DNA of 64,000 nucleotides from Candidatus Pedobacter colombiensis (GCA_029202485.1 CP119313.1:4340001-4404000), one strand, 5' to 3'; positions 53,227-61,616 are shown, numbered from the stretch's first letter. Made by a program: numbers and translations. Notes: generated by a model not told the origin, from the letters alone.

Positions 53227-54018
53227 TTGAAAACACTAGAATTCGATTTCTTAAAGATTACCGTTACAGATGCAGTAGATATAATTCTTGTCGCACTTAT
53301 CATATATTACATTTATAATCTCATTAAAAATACATTGGCAGTAAACCTTTTACTGGGCATGGTGATTATATTGGTAATACATTGGATCGTAGATGCCCTT
53401 CACATGAATCTGCTATCCAATATCCTCAACCAATTTATGAGCGTTGGGATTATTGCATTGATTGTAATTTTTCAGCCTGAGATACGCCGCTTCCTGCTGC
53501 TGATAGGAAAGAATACCTTTTTACAACAAAACAAGGCATGGTGGGGATATTTGTTTGGCAGCAAAAATATTGAGCAAAATAATCTGATCAGGATTAAACC
53601 CATTATTGATGCGTGCAAAAGCATGAAAAAGTCTAGAACAGGGGCATTAATTGTATTTGTCAAATTTTACGACGACCAGCTTTTTGCCAATAGCTGCGAA
53701 GTGATCGACTCTAAAATATCAAAACGCTTGCTGGAGAGTATTTTCCAAAAATACAGTCCTCTTCATGACGGCGCAGTTGTTATTGCCGAGAACAAGATTA
53801 AAAGTGCGAGCTGCATTCTTCCTTTGACCGATAACGATAAACTACCTCCACAATTTGGATTACGCCACCGCGCTGGCATAGGTGTATCGGAAACTACTGA
53901 CGCCGTTGCTGTCATAATATCTGAAGAGACGGGGGAAATAGCCTATGCTAAACAAGGAAGAGTTAGAATGAATGTTTCGTTTGGAGAGCTTGAAAAATTA
54001 CTCAATAAGGATTTTTAA
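53227..54018 (+). CDS. cdaA: diadenylate cyclase (CdaA type)
   Basis: The 263-aa membrane enzyme makes cyclic di-AMP from two ATP. It has three helices (about 17-33, 36-57 and 66-84) and a DAC domain (about 105-250) with the catalytic DGA at 181-183 (LHDGAVVI) and RHR at 213-215 (RHRAGIGVSE). The start is a TTG at 53227: the reading frame has a stop just upstream and no better start. In Bacteroidota, folP next to cdaA is a usual pairing. The other neighbour is the hybrid kinase, starting 58 bases downstream. Confidence 0.93.
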   Translation: MKTLEFDFLKITVTDAVDIILVALIIYYIYNLIKNTLAVNLLLGMVIILVIHWIVDALHMNLLSNILNQFMSVGIIALIVIFQPEIRRFLLLIGKNTFLQQNKAWWGYLFGSKNIEQNNLIRIKPIIDACKSMKKSRTGALIVFVKFYDDQLFANSCEVIDSKISKRLLESIFQKYSPLHDGAVVIAENKIKSASCILPLTDNDKLPPQFGLRHRAGIGVSETTDAVAVIISEETGEIAYAKQGRVRMNVSFGELEKLLNKDF

Positions 54019-54076
54019 TTTCCTTGCTATTAACTTCTTAATTACCATATCTTAGCGCCAAAATTAAAATCGTTAA

Positions 54077-56440
54077 TTGATAAAAAAGTATATATATAGC
54101 ACCCTACTCCTACTTTGTTGCTTCATAAATTCTAATTTTGCACAAGACAAAGCAACAATTCCTGTTGCTAAAAAGGGCATTATAGACCTTCGTAATCAAT
54201 CATTAGATCATAAAATTGCACTTAATGGCGAATGGGTATTCTATTGGAATCGGCTTTTAATGCCTGACGAATCTAATCTCCATCCTGGAAAGCTCATTAC
54301 ATTTCCTTTTAAGTGGACAGACAAAATAAACGGAAAGAGTTTTCCGTCAAAAGGTTTTGCGACTTACAAGCTGACAGTTTTATTGCCTAAAACTGACGCC
54401 CCCTTGAGGATGGCAATGCCTGATGTTTACAGCGCCTATCGATTATTTGTCAATGGACATCTCACTGCATCGAATGGACATGTTAGTACTACAGCCAAAG
54501 ACTTTGTCCCCTATTGGGAGTATAAAACAATAGAGTTGCCTAGAAATGTCGATTCTGTAACCTTATTACTGCAAATAGCAAACTTTACCCATAGTAAGGG
54601 CGGCATTAAAAAGGCCATATGGATTGGGAACAAAGAATATCTTATTTTAAAAAGAAAGCAGTCAGAGGCCATCGATTTATTGCTAACCGGCTGTCTCATA
54701 ATGGGTGGTTTTTTCTTTTTAGGCCTTTATTTAATGGGTAACAGAGATAAAGCTATCTTATTATTCGCCCTATTTTCTATAGTTTATAGCTACAGAATTA
54801 TCGGAATAGACAATTATGTACTTCATACGATTTTACCTAATCTAAACTGGTACTTAACGGTACGCCTTGAGTATTTAAGTCTGTTTTTAGCAATAGGATT
54901 ATTTTCCTTATACACACGTTACCTTTACCCTGCTGAGGTCAACATGGGCATTATAAAGGCTATGTGCTTGCTTTGTTTTGGTTTTTCTTTAGCCGTACTT
55001 TGTCTACCTCCGTTTTATTTTACCCAGTTAATGAACCCCTTCCTTGGGGTAATGTTATTTTGCCTGATCTATGTACCTTATGTATACATATTGGCCTATG
55101 TGAGGAAAAGACCAGGAGCGATTTACACCTTGATGAGCTCCTTTGCGCTGATGCCGGTTTTTGCGGTATCACTGCTCCACTACTGGTCTTTTATCCCAGC
55201 ATTTCAATTGCTTAGCTTTCTTTTCTACATCAGCTTTTTCTTTCTTCAGTCCCTCATACTTTCGCACAGGGTTTCATTTGAACTGAAAAAGGCCAGAGCT
55301 GAAGCGGAACAAGGCTTAAAAGCAAAAAGTGAGTTTTTAAGCACCATGAGTCATGAGATCAGAACCCCATTAAATGCAGTTATTGGGATGAGTCACCTGC
55401 TCTTAAAAAACACACCAAGAAACGATCAAAAAGAGCAACTGGATGTGATGCTTTTCTCTGCAAATAATCTATTGTCTATAGTCAATGACATCCTGGATCT
55501 AAATAAAATTGAAGCAGGAAAAGTTTCCTTTGAACACATTGAAATGGATGTAGCTTCTATTGCAGCGAATATTGTTTCAGGGCTACAAGGAGCAGCACAT
55601 GATAAGGGGATTGGCCTAACATTAAATGTTGATCAGGCTTTAAAGAACAAATTACTAGGCGATCCAACCCGCCTATCACAGGTGATCACCAATCTGGTGC
55701 ACAATGCCATAAAATTTACAAACCATGGCTCTGTACAGGTTGGCGTAAAGGTCATTGCGCAAACAGATGACTCCATAACACTAAATATTGAAGTTAAAGA
55801 TACAGGGATAGGCATTTCAAAGGAAAAACAGCAGCTTATTTTTGAAAGATTCACTCAAGCCGACTCTTCTACATCCAGAGGATTTGGAGGAACCGGCTTG
55901 GGATTATCTATCTGCAAGCGGATCTTAGAACTTCAAAAATCATCATTAAACCTGGTGAGTTACGAGGGCAAAGGATCTACCTTTTATTTTGTACAGACTT
56001 TTGAGAAGAGTGTAAAAACATTGGGGCACAAAAAGTTGGAGCAATCACCAAATGAAAGCGACCAGCTACTTACCGGTATTCATATTTTATTAGTAGAAGA
56101 TAATTTGATGAATGTGCTTGTAGCACAAAGATATCTGGAACGTTGGGGGGCAACCATAGATGTTGCACTAAATGGGCAGGAAGCCTTAGACAGACTAGAT
56201 GCGAACAAACATCAGCTAGTATTGATGGATTTACATATGCCAATAATGGATGGTTATAAATCGAGTGCCAAAATGCGTCAGAATGGGATTACTATACCTA
56301 TTATCGCACTTACAGCCAACTTGCCTGAGGAGATAGAATTGAATGTCGCTGAGGCCGGTATTGATGATATCGTGATCAAGCCATTTTTACCTGATGAGTT
56401 GTACAGAAAGGTTTTACATCATATATCCGCAATTAGGTAG
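54077..56440 (+). CDS. hybrid histidine kinase with 7TMR-DISM sensor and receiver domain
   Basis: The 787-aa protein starts at a TTG (54077), since an in-frame stop lies directly upstream and the signal peptide (FINSNFAQDK) begins here. A 7TMR-DISMED2-like periplasmic domain (about 25-190) is followed by seven helices (about 200-400), a HisKA domain with the phospho-acceptor His426 in STMSHEIRTP, a HATPase domain (NLVHNAIKF, DTGIGIS, GFGGTGLGLS) and a receiver with phospho-acceptor Asp718 in LMDLHMP, and KPF near the end. No Hpt or output domain is attached. The stop codon lies inside the end of the group II intron. Without the intron, it would read one more residue (AIRK) and stop at TAA. 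Confidence 0.93.
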   Translation: MIKKYIYSTLLLLCCFINSNFAQDKATIPVAKKGIIDLRNQSLDHKIALNGEWVFYWNRLLMPDESNLHPGKLITFPFKWTDKINGKSFPSKGFATYKLTVLLPKTDAPLRMAMPDVYSAYRLFVNGHLTASNGHVSTTAKDFVPYWEYKTIELPRNVDSVTLLLQIANFTHSKGGIKKAIWIGNKEYLILKRKQSEAIDLLLTGCLIMGGFFFLGLYLMGNRDKAILLFALFSIVYSYRIIGIDNYVLHTILPNLNWYLTVRLEYLSLFLAIGLFSLYTRYLYPAEVNMGIIKAMCLLCFGFSLAVLCLPPFYFTQLMNPFLGVMLFCLIYVPYVYILAYVRKRPGAIYTLMSSFALMPVFAVSLLHYWSFIPAFQLLSFLFYISFFFLQSLILSHRVSFELKKARAEAEQGLKAKSEFLSTMSHEIRTPLNAVIGMSHLLLKNTPRNDQKEQLDVMLFSANNLLSIVNDILDLNKIEAGKVSFEHIEMDVASIAANIVSGLQGAAHDKGIGLTLNVDQALKNKLLGDPTRLSQVITNLVHNAIKFTNHGSVQVGVKVIAQTDDSITLNIEVKDTGIGISKEKQQLIFERFTQADSSTSRGFGGTGLGLSICKRILELQKSSLNLVSYEGKGSTFYFVQTFEKSVKTLGHKKLEQSPNESDQLLTGIHILLVEDNLMNVLVAQRYLERWGATIDVALNGQEALDRLDANKHQLVLMDLHMPIMDGYKSSAKMRQNGITIPIIALTANLPEEIELNVAEAGIDDIVIKPFLPDELYRKVLHHISAIR

Positions 56441-56508
56441 GAAGATAGCTATTATTTAGCTATCTGTCCTCCTACACCACCGTACGTGCCGTTCGGCATA
56501 CGGCGGTT
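56437..56508 (-). ncRNA. group II intron domains V and VI
   Basis: The minus strand has the DV hairpin (56477-56506) with arms CCGCCGTATGCC and GGCACGTACGGTGG around a GAAC-type tip; CGC, as in the catalytic triad position, is in the lower strand. DVI follows: GTAGGA pairs with TCCTAC and AGATAGCT with AGCTATCT around the loop AAATAAT. The intron end (AC) falls at the foot of DVI. Confidence 0.8.
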
Positions 56509-56510
56509 TG

Positions 56511-57785
56511 TTAGAATAATTTCTTCTGGTATTCAGTTTTCCAGTAATAGTAGTTGGTAAAGCCCGTATACTTTAGCTTTGTAAAGTATGCATTGTCTAG
56601 CACCCGACATAGTATTGGGCTGTGAGCAATTCTGCAATAAGATTTTCGACTGTTTGCCCATTCATAAGCTTTGTCCCTTGAAATACCCAACTTAATTAGG
56701 TTCCCAATACGGGTATATACTTTCTTCCACTGTTTCCAAATGATCATTCTTAACCTTACACGGACCATTTCGTCTAATCTAAGTAACTGATTTTTGGCTT
56801 TGGCTATAGAAAAGTAATTTACCCAGCCCCGTATGACCTTTTCTAGTCTATAAATTCGTTCACTAGTAGCAATCGAATGGTTCCGTTGGGTTTGTTCCCT
56901 TATCTTCTGTTTTATCGTTTTCAGAGATTTGGACGCAACCCGGATCTGCCATCCTTGTTTGGAGCCATAAAAGGAAAAGCCTAAAAGCGTGCTACCAGAT
57001 GGTCGGCTTACTTTGCTCTTCTCCCGGTTGACCTTGAGTTTCAACTTATCTTCCAAATAGCCTGTCATAACCGCCATAACACGGAAGGCCGATTTTCTGC
57101 TCCGCACATAAATACTACAGTCATCTGCGTAACGTACAAAACGGTGGCCCCGGTCTTCCAGAATTTGATCTAGCTCATTCAGAATAATGTTTGATAATAA
57201 AGGGCTCAAAGGACTACCTTGCGGCGTACCCTCTCTTCTGGGGCTAACCAGTCCATTATCCATCATACCGCCACTTAGGTAAGCACGAATAAGCTTTAAG
57301 GTCCCCCTATCCTTGATCTTAACCCATAACAGGCTCATAGGCTTGTCGTGGTTGACCGTATCAAAGAACTTTTCCAAGTCCACTTCTACAACCCAGGTAT
57401 AACCCGCATTGAGGTTTACCTGCCCCTGAAATACCGCCTGATGTGCACTGCGACCCGGGCGAAACCCATAACTGTTTGCTGAAAAATCGCCCTCGTACTT
57501 AGGACTCAACCATTGAGAGATCGCCTGTTGCAACAGCCTGTCGATTACCGTTGGGATGCCCAAAATTCTCGTTCCACCGCCCGTTTTGGGTATTTCTACC
57601 TTAAGTACAGATTGTGGTCGATAATTACCCGCTAAAATATCACTCTTTAATGCTTGCCAGTGGATATTGAGGTAGTCACGAAGTTCATCGGTCTGCATAC
57701 CATCAATACCCCCAGCACCCTTATTGGCAGTAACCTGCCGAAAGGCTTTTTGTACATTTCGGATGTCTAATATTTCTTCAAGCAT
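56511..57785 (-). CDS. ltrA: group II intron reverse transcriptase/maturase
   Basis: The 424-aa protein copies and splices the intron that encodes it. Reverse transcriptase blocks are intact: NKGAGGIDGM (RT0/1 region), GTRILGIPTVIDRLLQQAI, SYGFRPGRSAHQAV, VEVDLEKFFDTVNHD, GTPQGSPLSPLLSNI, and the active site YADD at 219-222. A maturase (GIIM) domain follows (about 285-370, with RGWVNYF), and no HNH endonuclease domain is present, as in class C (IIC) RTs. No stop or frameshift is seen, so the element may be active. It ends two bases before domain V. Confidence 0.95.
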   Translation of the reverse strand: MLEEILDIRNVQKAFRQVTANKGAGGIDGMQTDELRDYLNIHWQALKSDILAGNYRPQSVLKVEIPKTGGGTRILGIPTVIDRLLQQAISQWLSPKYEGDFSANSYGFRPGRSAHQAVFQGQVNLNAGYTWVVEVDLEKFFDTVNHDKPMSLLWVKIKDRGTLKLIRAYLSGGMMDNGLVSPRREGTPQGSPLSPLLSNIILNELDQILEDRGHRFVRYADDCSIYVRSRKSAFRVMAVMTGYLEDKLKLKVNREKSKVSRPSGSTLLGFSFYGSKQGWQIRVASKSLKTIKQKIREQTQRNHSIATSERIYRLEKVIRGWVNYFSIAKAKNQLLRLDEMVRVRLRMIIWKQWKKVYTRIGNLIKLGISRDKAYEWANSRKSYCRIAHSPILCRVLDNAYFTKLKYTGFTNYYYWKTEYQKKLF

Positions 57786-58361
57786 ACTACTAAAAAAAAA
57801 CTAATTCCAGGCATTGTGCTCATTAGTTGCATAGCTAGACTCAACTCCTCCTGCGTTTTACTTTCAGCTTCCGGCCTATACTCCCGCAGGCAGTTCTCTT
57901 ACGTGTTTCAGTTGTGAACGTTTCGCCATAAACGTTTTGATTCCTTTGCCATTCTAACATTCAGTCCTTCCTGTTAAAAAAAACAGTACTACGACTTCTG
58001 CTGACTTCTGCCTATCCCAAGTAACCATTGTTATTCTGATTATTGTTTCTTCGCCGGTACTCGCGCATACCTTTGACAGTCTATAGACAGATCTCCCGGG
58101 GTAAGGCGGTCAACTTTCTATGGATGTGACCTCTGTATTTACGTGTTGATGTTCTGTGCAGCATAGGGCTTCTGTTTGTTTTGCAACATCACCCACATCA
58201 ACCCGCCTTATATACAGTTTCTGTACGTAGGCCCCCATATTTGCCACCAGCTTCCTTCAGATTCGCAGTCACCCGCGACACCCTTGCTATTGGCTAACCC
58301 TTCCTACTGCAAAGTGGGCTCGGGACTTACACCCTAGAGTTGATCGCCATGCCCGGCGCAC
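57786..58361 (-). ncRNA. group II intron domains I-III (5' ribozyme part)
   Basis: This 576-base tract has no gene. On the minus strand it opens with GTGCGCCGGGCATGG and contains CTCTAGGGTG with AAGTCCCGAGC, GGAAGCTGGTGGC and CTACGTACAGAAACTG, the usual signatures of the 5' domain of bacterial group II introns. AAATAC near 58136-58141 could be the exon-binding site that pairs with the T-rich 5' exon (TATTT); this is a guess. Confidence 0.78.
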
Positions 58362-58396
58362 AAATAAAAATGGGCAATCTTTCAGATCACCCATTT
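58362..58396 (-). terminator. Rho-independent terminator of the bacilliredoxin gene; intron target
   Basis: On the minus strand AAATGGG (58390-58396) pairs with CCCATTT (58368-58374), with an inner GATC/GAT-type stretch, followed by TTTTTATTT. The intron begins directly after this run at 58361. Before insertion it probably served both converging genes. Confidence 0.8.
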
Positions 58397-58419
58397 ATTA
58401 AGATTTTTCGTTTAAACGA

Positions 58420-58830
58420 TTAGCAATACTGATCAAATGCACCGATCAAGCTATCTGCAATCATTTGTGCCGGACGGCCTTCAATCTGATGGCGCTCGAT
58501 CATGTGAACCAACTTACCATCTTTAAATAAAGCCATAGCTGGTGATGAAGGAGGAAAAGGCATCATATAACCTCTAGCTCTATCTACTGCTTCTTTTTCC
58601 ATACCTGCAAAAACAGTCACCAATTTATCAGGATGTTTTTCATTAGCTGCAGCTAACCTTGCAGCAGGACGCGCATTTGCAGCGGCACAACCGCATACAG
58701 AGTTCACAACAACAAATACAGTTCCTTCGACACTGATAGCGTTATCAACATCTTCTGCCGTTTTTAACTCTTCAAAACCTACTTTGGTAAGTTCTGCACG
58801 CATTGGTTCTACTAAATATTCTGGATACAT
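58420..58830 (-). CDS. bacilliredoxin, BrxA/BrxB family
   Basis: The 136-aa thioredoxin-fold protein has the CGC redox motif (Cys46, Cys48 in NSVCGCAAANARPA). It removes bacillithiol or a similar low-molecular-weight thiol from proteins. The start is the ATG at 58830 (MYPEYLVEPMRAEL), the family start; a longer reading from 58869 would overlap the -7 box. Transcription from the promoter at 58869-58899 gives a leader of about 35 bases. It is convergent with the histidine kinase, now separated by the group II intron. Confidence 0.93.
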   Translation of the reverse strand: MYPEYLVEPMRAELTKVGFEELKTAEDVDNAISVEGTVFVVVNSVCGCAAANARPAARLAAANEKHPDKLVTVFAGMEKEAVDRARGYMMPFPPSSPAMALFKDGKLVHMIERHQIEGRPAQMIADSLIGAFDQYC

Positions 58831-58868
58831 ATGCTTAAAATACTTTTTACAATTTCTATTTGAACACA

Positions 58869-58899
58869 CAAATGTACAGCACTTGCAGTTAGCATCAAA
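58869..58899 (-). promoter_or_regulatory. promoter of the bacilliredoxin gene
   Basis: On the minus strand TTTG (58896-58899), a 19-base spacer and TACATTTG (58869-58876) match the Bacteroidota -33/-7 consensus exactly. The predicted start of transcription lies about 34 bases before the ATG at 58830. Confidence 0.7.
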
Positions 58900-59025
58900 G
58901 GTTTAACACTTTAGGAAGATAGTTTTTACCATTAAATTACTTTGCTTAAAACAAGCCACAGTAATTAGGGTGGCTTCCTCCATTTATAGCCTCAATGTCA
59001 ACATCATGCACTACAATAATGCTTT

Positions 59026-59057
59026 TTTGTTATTGATAAAGGAATGCTGTAGATTTG
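59026..59057 (+). promoter_or_regulatory. promoter of ahcY
   Basis: TTTG (59026-59029), a 20-base spacer and TAGATTTG (59050-59057) match the -33/-7 layout. The start of transcription would lie about 18 bases before the ATG at 59081, too short for a riboswitch. A start at 58970 is thus unlikely. Confidence 0.65.
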
Positions 59058-59080
59058 CACTTCATTTAAACAAAAACAAT

Positions 59081-60397
59081 ATGTCATCAGTAGAGACAAC
59101 TTACGTTCCTTACAAAGTTAAGGACATTTCACTGGCAGAATGGGGCCGCAAAGAGATCGGATTGGCAGAGGCAGAAATGCCAGGCTTAATGTCATTACGT
59201 GAAGAATTCGGACCATCAAAACCTTTAAAAGGTGCCCGCATTGCAGGATGCTTACACATGACCATCCAGACTGCGGTTTTAATTGAAACATTAGTAGAGC
59301 TTGGTGCTGAAGTGACCTGGTCATCTTGCAACATTTTCTCAACCCAAGACCACGCTGCTGCTGCTATTGCTGCTGCAGGTATCCAGGTTTATGCCTGGAA
59401 AGGTTTAGATGAAGAGAGCTTTGACTGGTGTATCGAACAAACTTTACATTTCGGTCCTGAGCGTCAACCACTAAACATGATCTTAGATGATGGTGGTGAT
59501 TTGACCAATATGGTATTCGACAGGTTCCCTGAACTGATTGCAGAGATCAAAGGTTTATCTGAAGAGACCACAACAGGTGTACACCGTTTATATGAGCGCA
59601 TGAAAAATGGCACTTTGCATTTACCTGCAATCAATGTAAACGATTCGGTTACTAAATCTAAATTTGATAATAAATACGGCTGCCGTGAGTCCTTAGTTGA
59701 CGCGATCCGTCGTGCAACTGACGTAATGATGGCTGGTAAAGTTGCTGTTGTTGCCGGTTACGGTGATGTGGGTAAAGGTTCTGCCGAATCATTGAGTTCA
59801 CAAGGTGTACGTGTAATCGTTTCAGAAATTGATCCGATTTGTGCTTTACAAGCTGCAATGGAAGGTTATGAAGTTAAAAAATTCGCTACAGCAGTAAAAG
59901 AAGCTGATATCATTGTAACAACAACAGGTAACTGTGATATCGTTCGTGCTGAGCACTTCAAAACCATGAAAGATAAAGCGATCGTTTGTAACATTGGTCA
60001 CTTCGACAATGAGATTGACGTAGCTTGGTTAAACAAAAACTATGGTGATACTAAAGTAGAAATCAAACCTCAGGTTGATAAATATACGATTGATGGCAAG
60101 GACATCATTTTATTGGCTGAAGGTCGTTTGGTAAACTTAGGCTGTGCAACTGGTCACCCTAGCTTTGTAATGTCTAACTCATTTACTAACCAGACCTTAG
60201 CTCAATTAGAGCTTTGGACTAACACAGATAAATATGAAAACAAAGTATATGTTCTTCCTAAATATTTAGATGAGAAAGTAGCCCGTTTACACTTAGCTAA
60301 AATTGGTGTAGAACTTGATGTTTTAGATCAACACCAAGCTGATTACATTGGTGTTCCTGTTGAAGGTCCGTTTAAACCGGAAGCTTACAGATACTAA
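59081..60397 (+). CDS. ahcY: adenosylhomocysteinase
   Basis: The 438-aa enzyme splits S-adenosylhomocysteine into adenosine and homocysteine, recycling the product of methylation. Signature parts are RIAGCLHMTIQTAVLIETL, WSSCNIFSTQDHAAAAI, the NAD-binding VVAGYGDVGKGSAESL, and the C-terminal KPEAYRY. It starts at the ATG at 59081; the ORF can be read from 58970, but the extra N-terminus is unlike the family and the promoter lies inside it. A 43-base piece near its 3' end (60263-60305) reappears at 60745-60787. A terminator follows at 60432. Confidence 0.97.
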   Translation: MSSVETTYVPYKVKDISLAEWGRKEIGLAEAEMPGLMSLREEFGPSKPLKGARIAGCLHMTIQTAVLIETLVELGAEVTWSSCNIFSTQDHAAAAIAAAGIQVYAWKGLDEESFDWCIEQTLHFGPERQPLNMILDDGGDLTNMVFDRFPELIAEIKGLSEETTTGVHRLYERMKNGTLHLPAINVNDSVTKSKFDNKYGCRESLVDAIRRATDVMMAGKVAVVAGYGDVGKGSAESLSSQGVRVIVSEIDPICALQAAMEGYEVKKFATAVKEADIIVTTTGNCDIVRAEHFKTMKDKAIVCNIGHFDNEIDVAWLNKNYGDTKVEIKPQVDKYTIDGKDIILLAEGRLVNLGCATGHPSFVMSNSFTNQTLAQLELWTNTDKYENKVYVLPKYLDEKVARLHLAKIGVELDVLDQHQADYIGVPVEGPFKPEAYRY

Positions 60398-60431
60398 TCC
60401 TAACAACAGATACAAAATCTCTTAAAAATAG

Positions 60432-60466
60432 AAAAGGGATGCAATTTTATGATTGCATCCCTTTTT
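60432..60466 (+). terminator. Rho-independent terminator of ahcY
   Basis: A perfect 14-bp stem, AAAAGGGATGCAAT (60432-60445) with ATTGCATCCCTTTT (60452-60465), has a 6-nt loop. It is followed by one further T and lies 34 bases after the ahcY stop. Confidence 0.85.
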
Positions 60467-60484
60467 CATTTAAACTATTTAAGG

Positions 60485-60640
60485 ATTAAAAACTAGCATT
60501 TAAAGCAATTCCAACAGTCTTAGAAAACACATCATCTTCAACATGCTTTTTCTTTTGAAGCAGATTTCTGGCCATAAAGCTAACATTCAGATTTTTTATT
60601 CATTCCATTGGTTTTGAGTAGATAAGGACATTTCCACCAC
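60485..60640 (-). pseudogene. remnant of an outer-membrane barrel gene, probably SusC-like C-terminus
   Basis: The minus strand can be read as 51 codons with one internal TGA, where a Trp (TGG) would be expected: SGGNVLIYSKPM-E-stop-IKNLNVSFMARNLL, then VGIALNASF and a stop at 60485. The IKNLNVSFMARNLL part followed by a GxxLNxSF end with terminal Phe resembles the C-terminus of SusC-like TonB-dependent receptors. The rest of the gene is missing, and the internal stop and shortened loop show decay. The match is by eye, so family is uncertain. Confidence 0.5.
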
Positions 60641-60652
60641 TAACTAGAAAGA

Positions 60653-60745
60653 AAAACTATTTCTCACACTCGTCTTCTATACTTTCACTTAAATCGTACA
60701 ACAACCACTGTTTGCCTTTCGTTGCCTGCTTATTTTTCAATAACT
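60653..60745 (-). pseudogene. remnant: C-terminus of a polysaccharide deacetylase paralogue
   Basis: The minus strand encodes LLKNKQATKGKQWLLYDL and on to EDECEK and a TAG stop, almost the same 3' end as the intact gene at 61841-62833 (LLKNKQGAVKGKQW, EDEFEK). There is one codon fewer and several silent changes (such as TTA to TTG). That suggests two copies diverged as working genes before this one was cut. It ends abruptly at 60745, where an ahcY fragment begins. Confidence 0.75.
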
Positions 60746-60787
60746 ATTTAGATGAGAAAGTAGCACGTTTACACTTAGCTAAAATTG
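60745..60787 (+). repeat. 43-bp duplicate of an internal ahcY segment
   Basis: This stretch copies ahcY 60263-60305 with one mismatch in 43 bases (starting TATTTAGATGAGAAAG). It joins the deacetylase remnant on the left and reaches the stop codon of the gene at 60789 on the right. It is a short ectopic copy, not a gene. Confidence 0.85.
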
Positions 60788-60788
60788 C

Positions 60789-61616
60789 TTAATCGAGTTG
60801 GTCATTTGCAGGATTCTTTTTTAGTTTGATCTTACCAAAAGGATTTTCCCATATAATATCCAGCGCAATGTAATGCGCATCATGTATACTGGAGCCTTTA
60901 CCTAGTAAATCGTTCATATACCCAACGTCAAATACAAAGGGCCCCTTTGTAGGAGCTACTGAGTAATATAAGCAAAAACGAGCTTCCCTGTATCCAAATT
61001 TACCCCATGATTTTTCGGGAAAATTATCTTTGCTAACCGAAAACAAAGCTTCTGCACTGCTAATGATACGATGCACTTTCTTTTCATCTACATTGGCCGT
61101 AAGCTGTGTCTTGAACCGCGTCCTCAATTGAAAGTTCTCTTCAACTTTATTAAAATTAGGATCAAAAAATTTCCTAAACTCCTGTCTAAGCGTATTAACC
61201 CATTTAAAGCGGGGGCTACTCAATAAATAAGAATATCGACCATACACCCGGAATTCCTGCTCAATACTTGGCGAAGCTTTGTCATAAGGAGGGATGTCTT
61301 CATATTGATTCTGTCTGCGGTAACTCAAAGCATAAGAGTATTGCCAATTTTTACTGTAATGATTGTAAAACTCCTGATTAAGCACAAATATGGCTTGTTT
61401 TTTAAAGGGATTACCATCTCCTGTGGGCTCACTGGTTCTCCCAATCCCCAAGTAGGTTACCGATTGTTTTTTATTTGCACTGTCCAATCCTTGTCTTAAC
61501 GCAATGACAAACCAGGATGCTGCCTGTACTCTACCAAGTCCCGGAGGACTAATCTGGGCAAAAACAGTACTCGATAAGCATGTGACAAAGATCAGGGAAA
61601 ATGTAATTTTTTTCAT
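60789..61616 (-). CDS. DUF2490-like exported protein
   Basis: The 275-aa protein has a signal peptide (SSTVFAQ) and a likely small outer-membrane barrel of the DUF2490 kind: FKWVNTLRQEFRKFFD, NFQLRTRFKTQL, and alternating aromatic strands YSYALSYRR and FRVYGRYSYL up to AHYIALDIIW. The last 15 residues (KIKLKKNPANDQLD) extend past the barrel and their coding DNA borders the ahcY fragment, so the original 3' end may have been altered. The 224-base spacer upstream (61617-61840) holds only a weak -7 match (TATTTTTG on the minus strand, 61714-61721). Confidence 0.75.
   Translation of the reverse strand: MKKITFSLIFVTCLSSTVFAQISPPGLGRVQAASWFVIALRQGLDSANKKQSVTYLGIGRTSEPTGDGNPFKKQAIFVLNQEFYNHYSKNWQYSYALSYRRQNQYEDIPPYDKASPSIEQEFRVYGRYSYLLSSPRFKWVNTLRQEFRKFFDPNFNKVEENFQLRTRFKTQLTANVDEKKVHRIISSAEALFSVSKDNFPEKSWGKFGYREARFCLYYSVAPTKGPFVFDVGYMNDLLGKGSSIHDAHYIALDIIWENPFGKIKLKKNPANDQLD

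Larger units (their letters stand above)
56437..58361 (-). mobile_element. group II intron (IIC-like), complete, 1925 bp
   Basis: On the minus strand the intron begins GTGCGCCGGGC (5' end at 58361; matches GTGYG) and ends with AC (AY) at 56437. Domains I-III are at 57786-58361, the maturase ORF is in domain IV and domains V and VI follow. It sits just after a Rho-independent terminator stem and T-run on the minus strand, the insertion preference of group IIC introns. The terminator belongs to the bacilliredoxin gene. The plus-strand histidine kinase ends at the other edge. Joining the flanks would restore AGG-AAA-TAA, a plausible empty site. Confidence 0.87.

Noticed and set aside
56511..57785. 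RT gene as a diversity-generating retroelement or retron RT
   Set aside because: It has the maturase domain and group II RT blocks, with ribozyme domains on both sides; no template repeat or retron RNA is seen.
58831..58869. Longer bacilliredoxin start at 58869
   Set aside because: The family begins at MYPEY (58830), and the promoter -7 box overlaps the longer reading.
58970..59080. Longer ahcY start with 37 extra residues
   Set aside because: The promoter lies inside this stretch and the residues do not match the family.
60653..60787. Graveyard sequence as a small intact gene
   Set aside because: Its parts match pieces of two nearby genes in opposite orientation and it has no start codon or ribosome-binding site.
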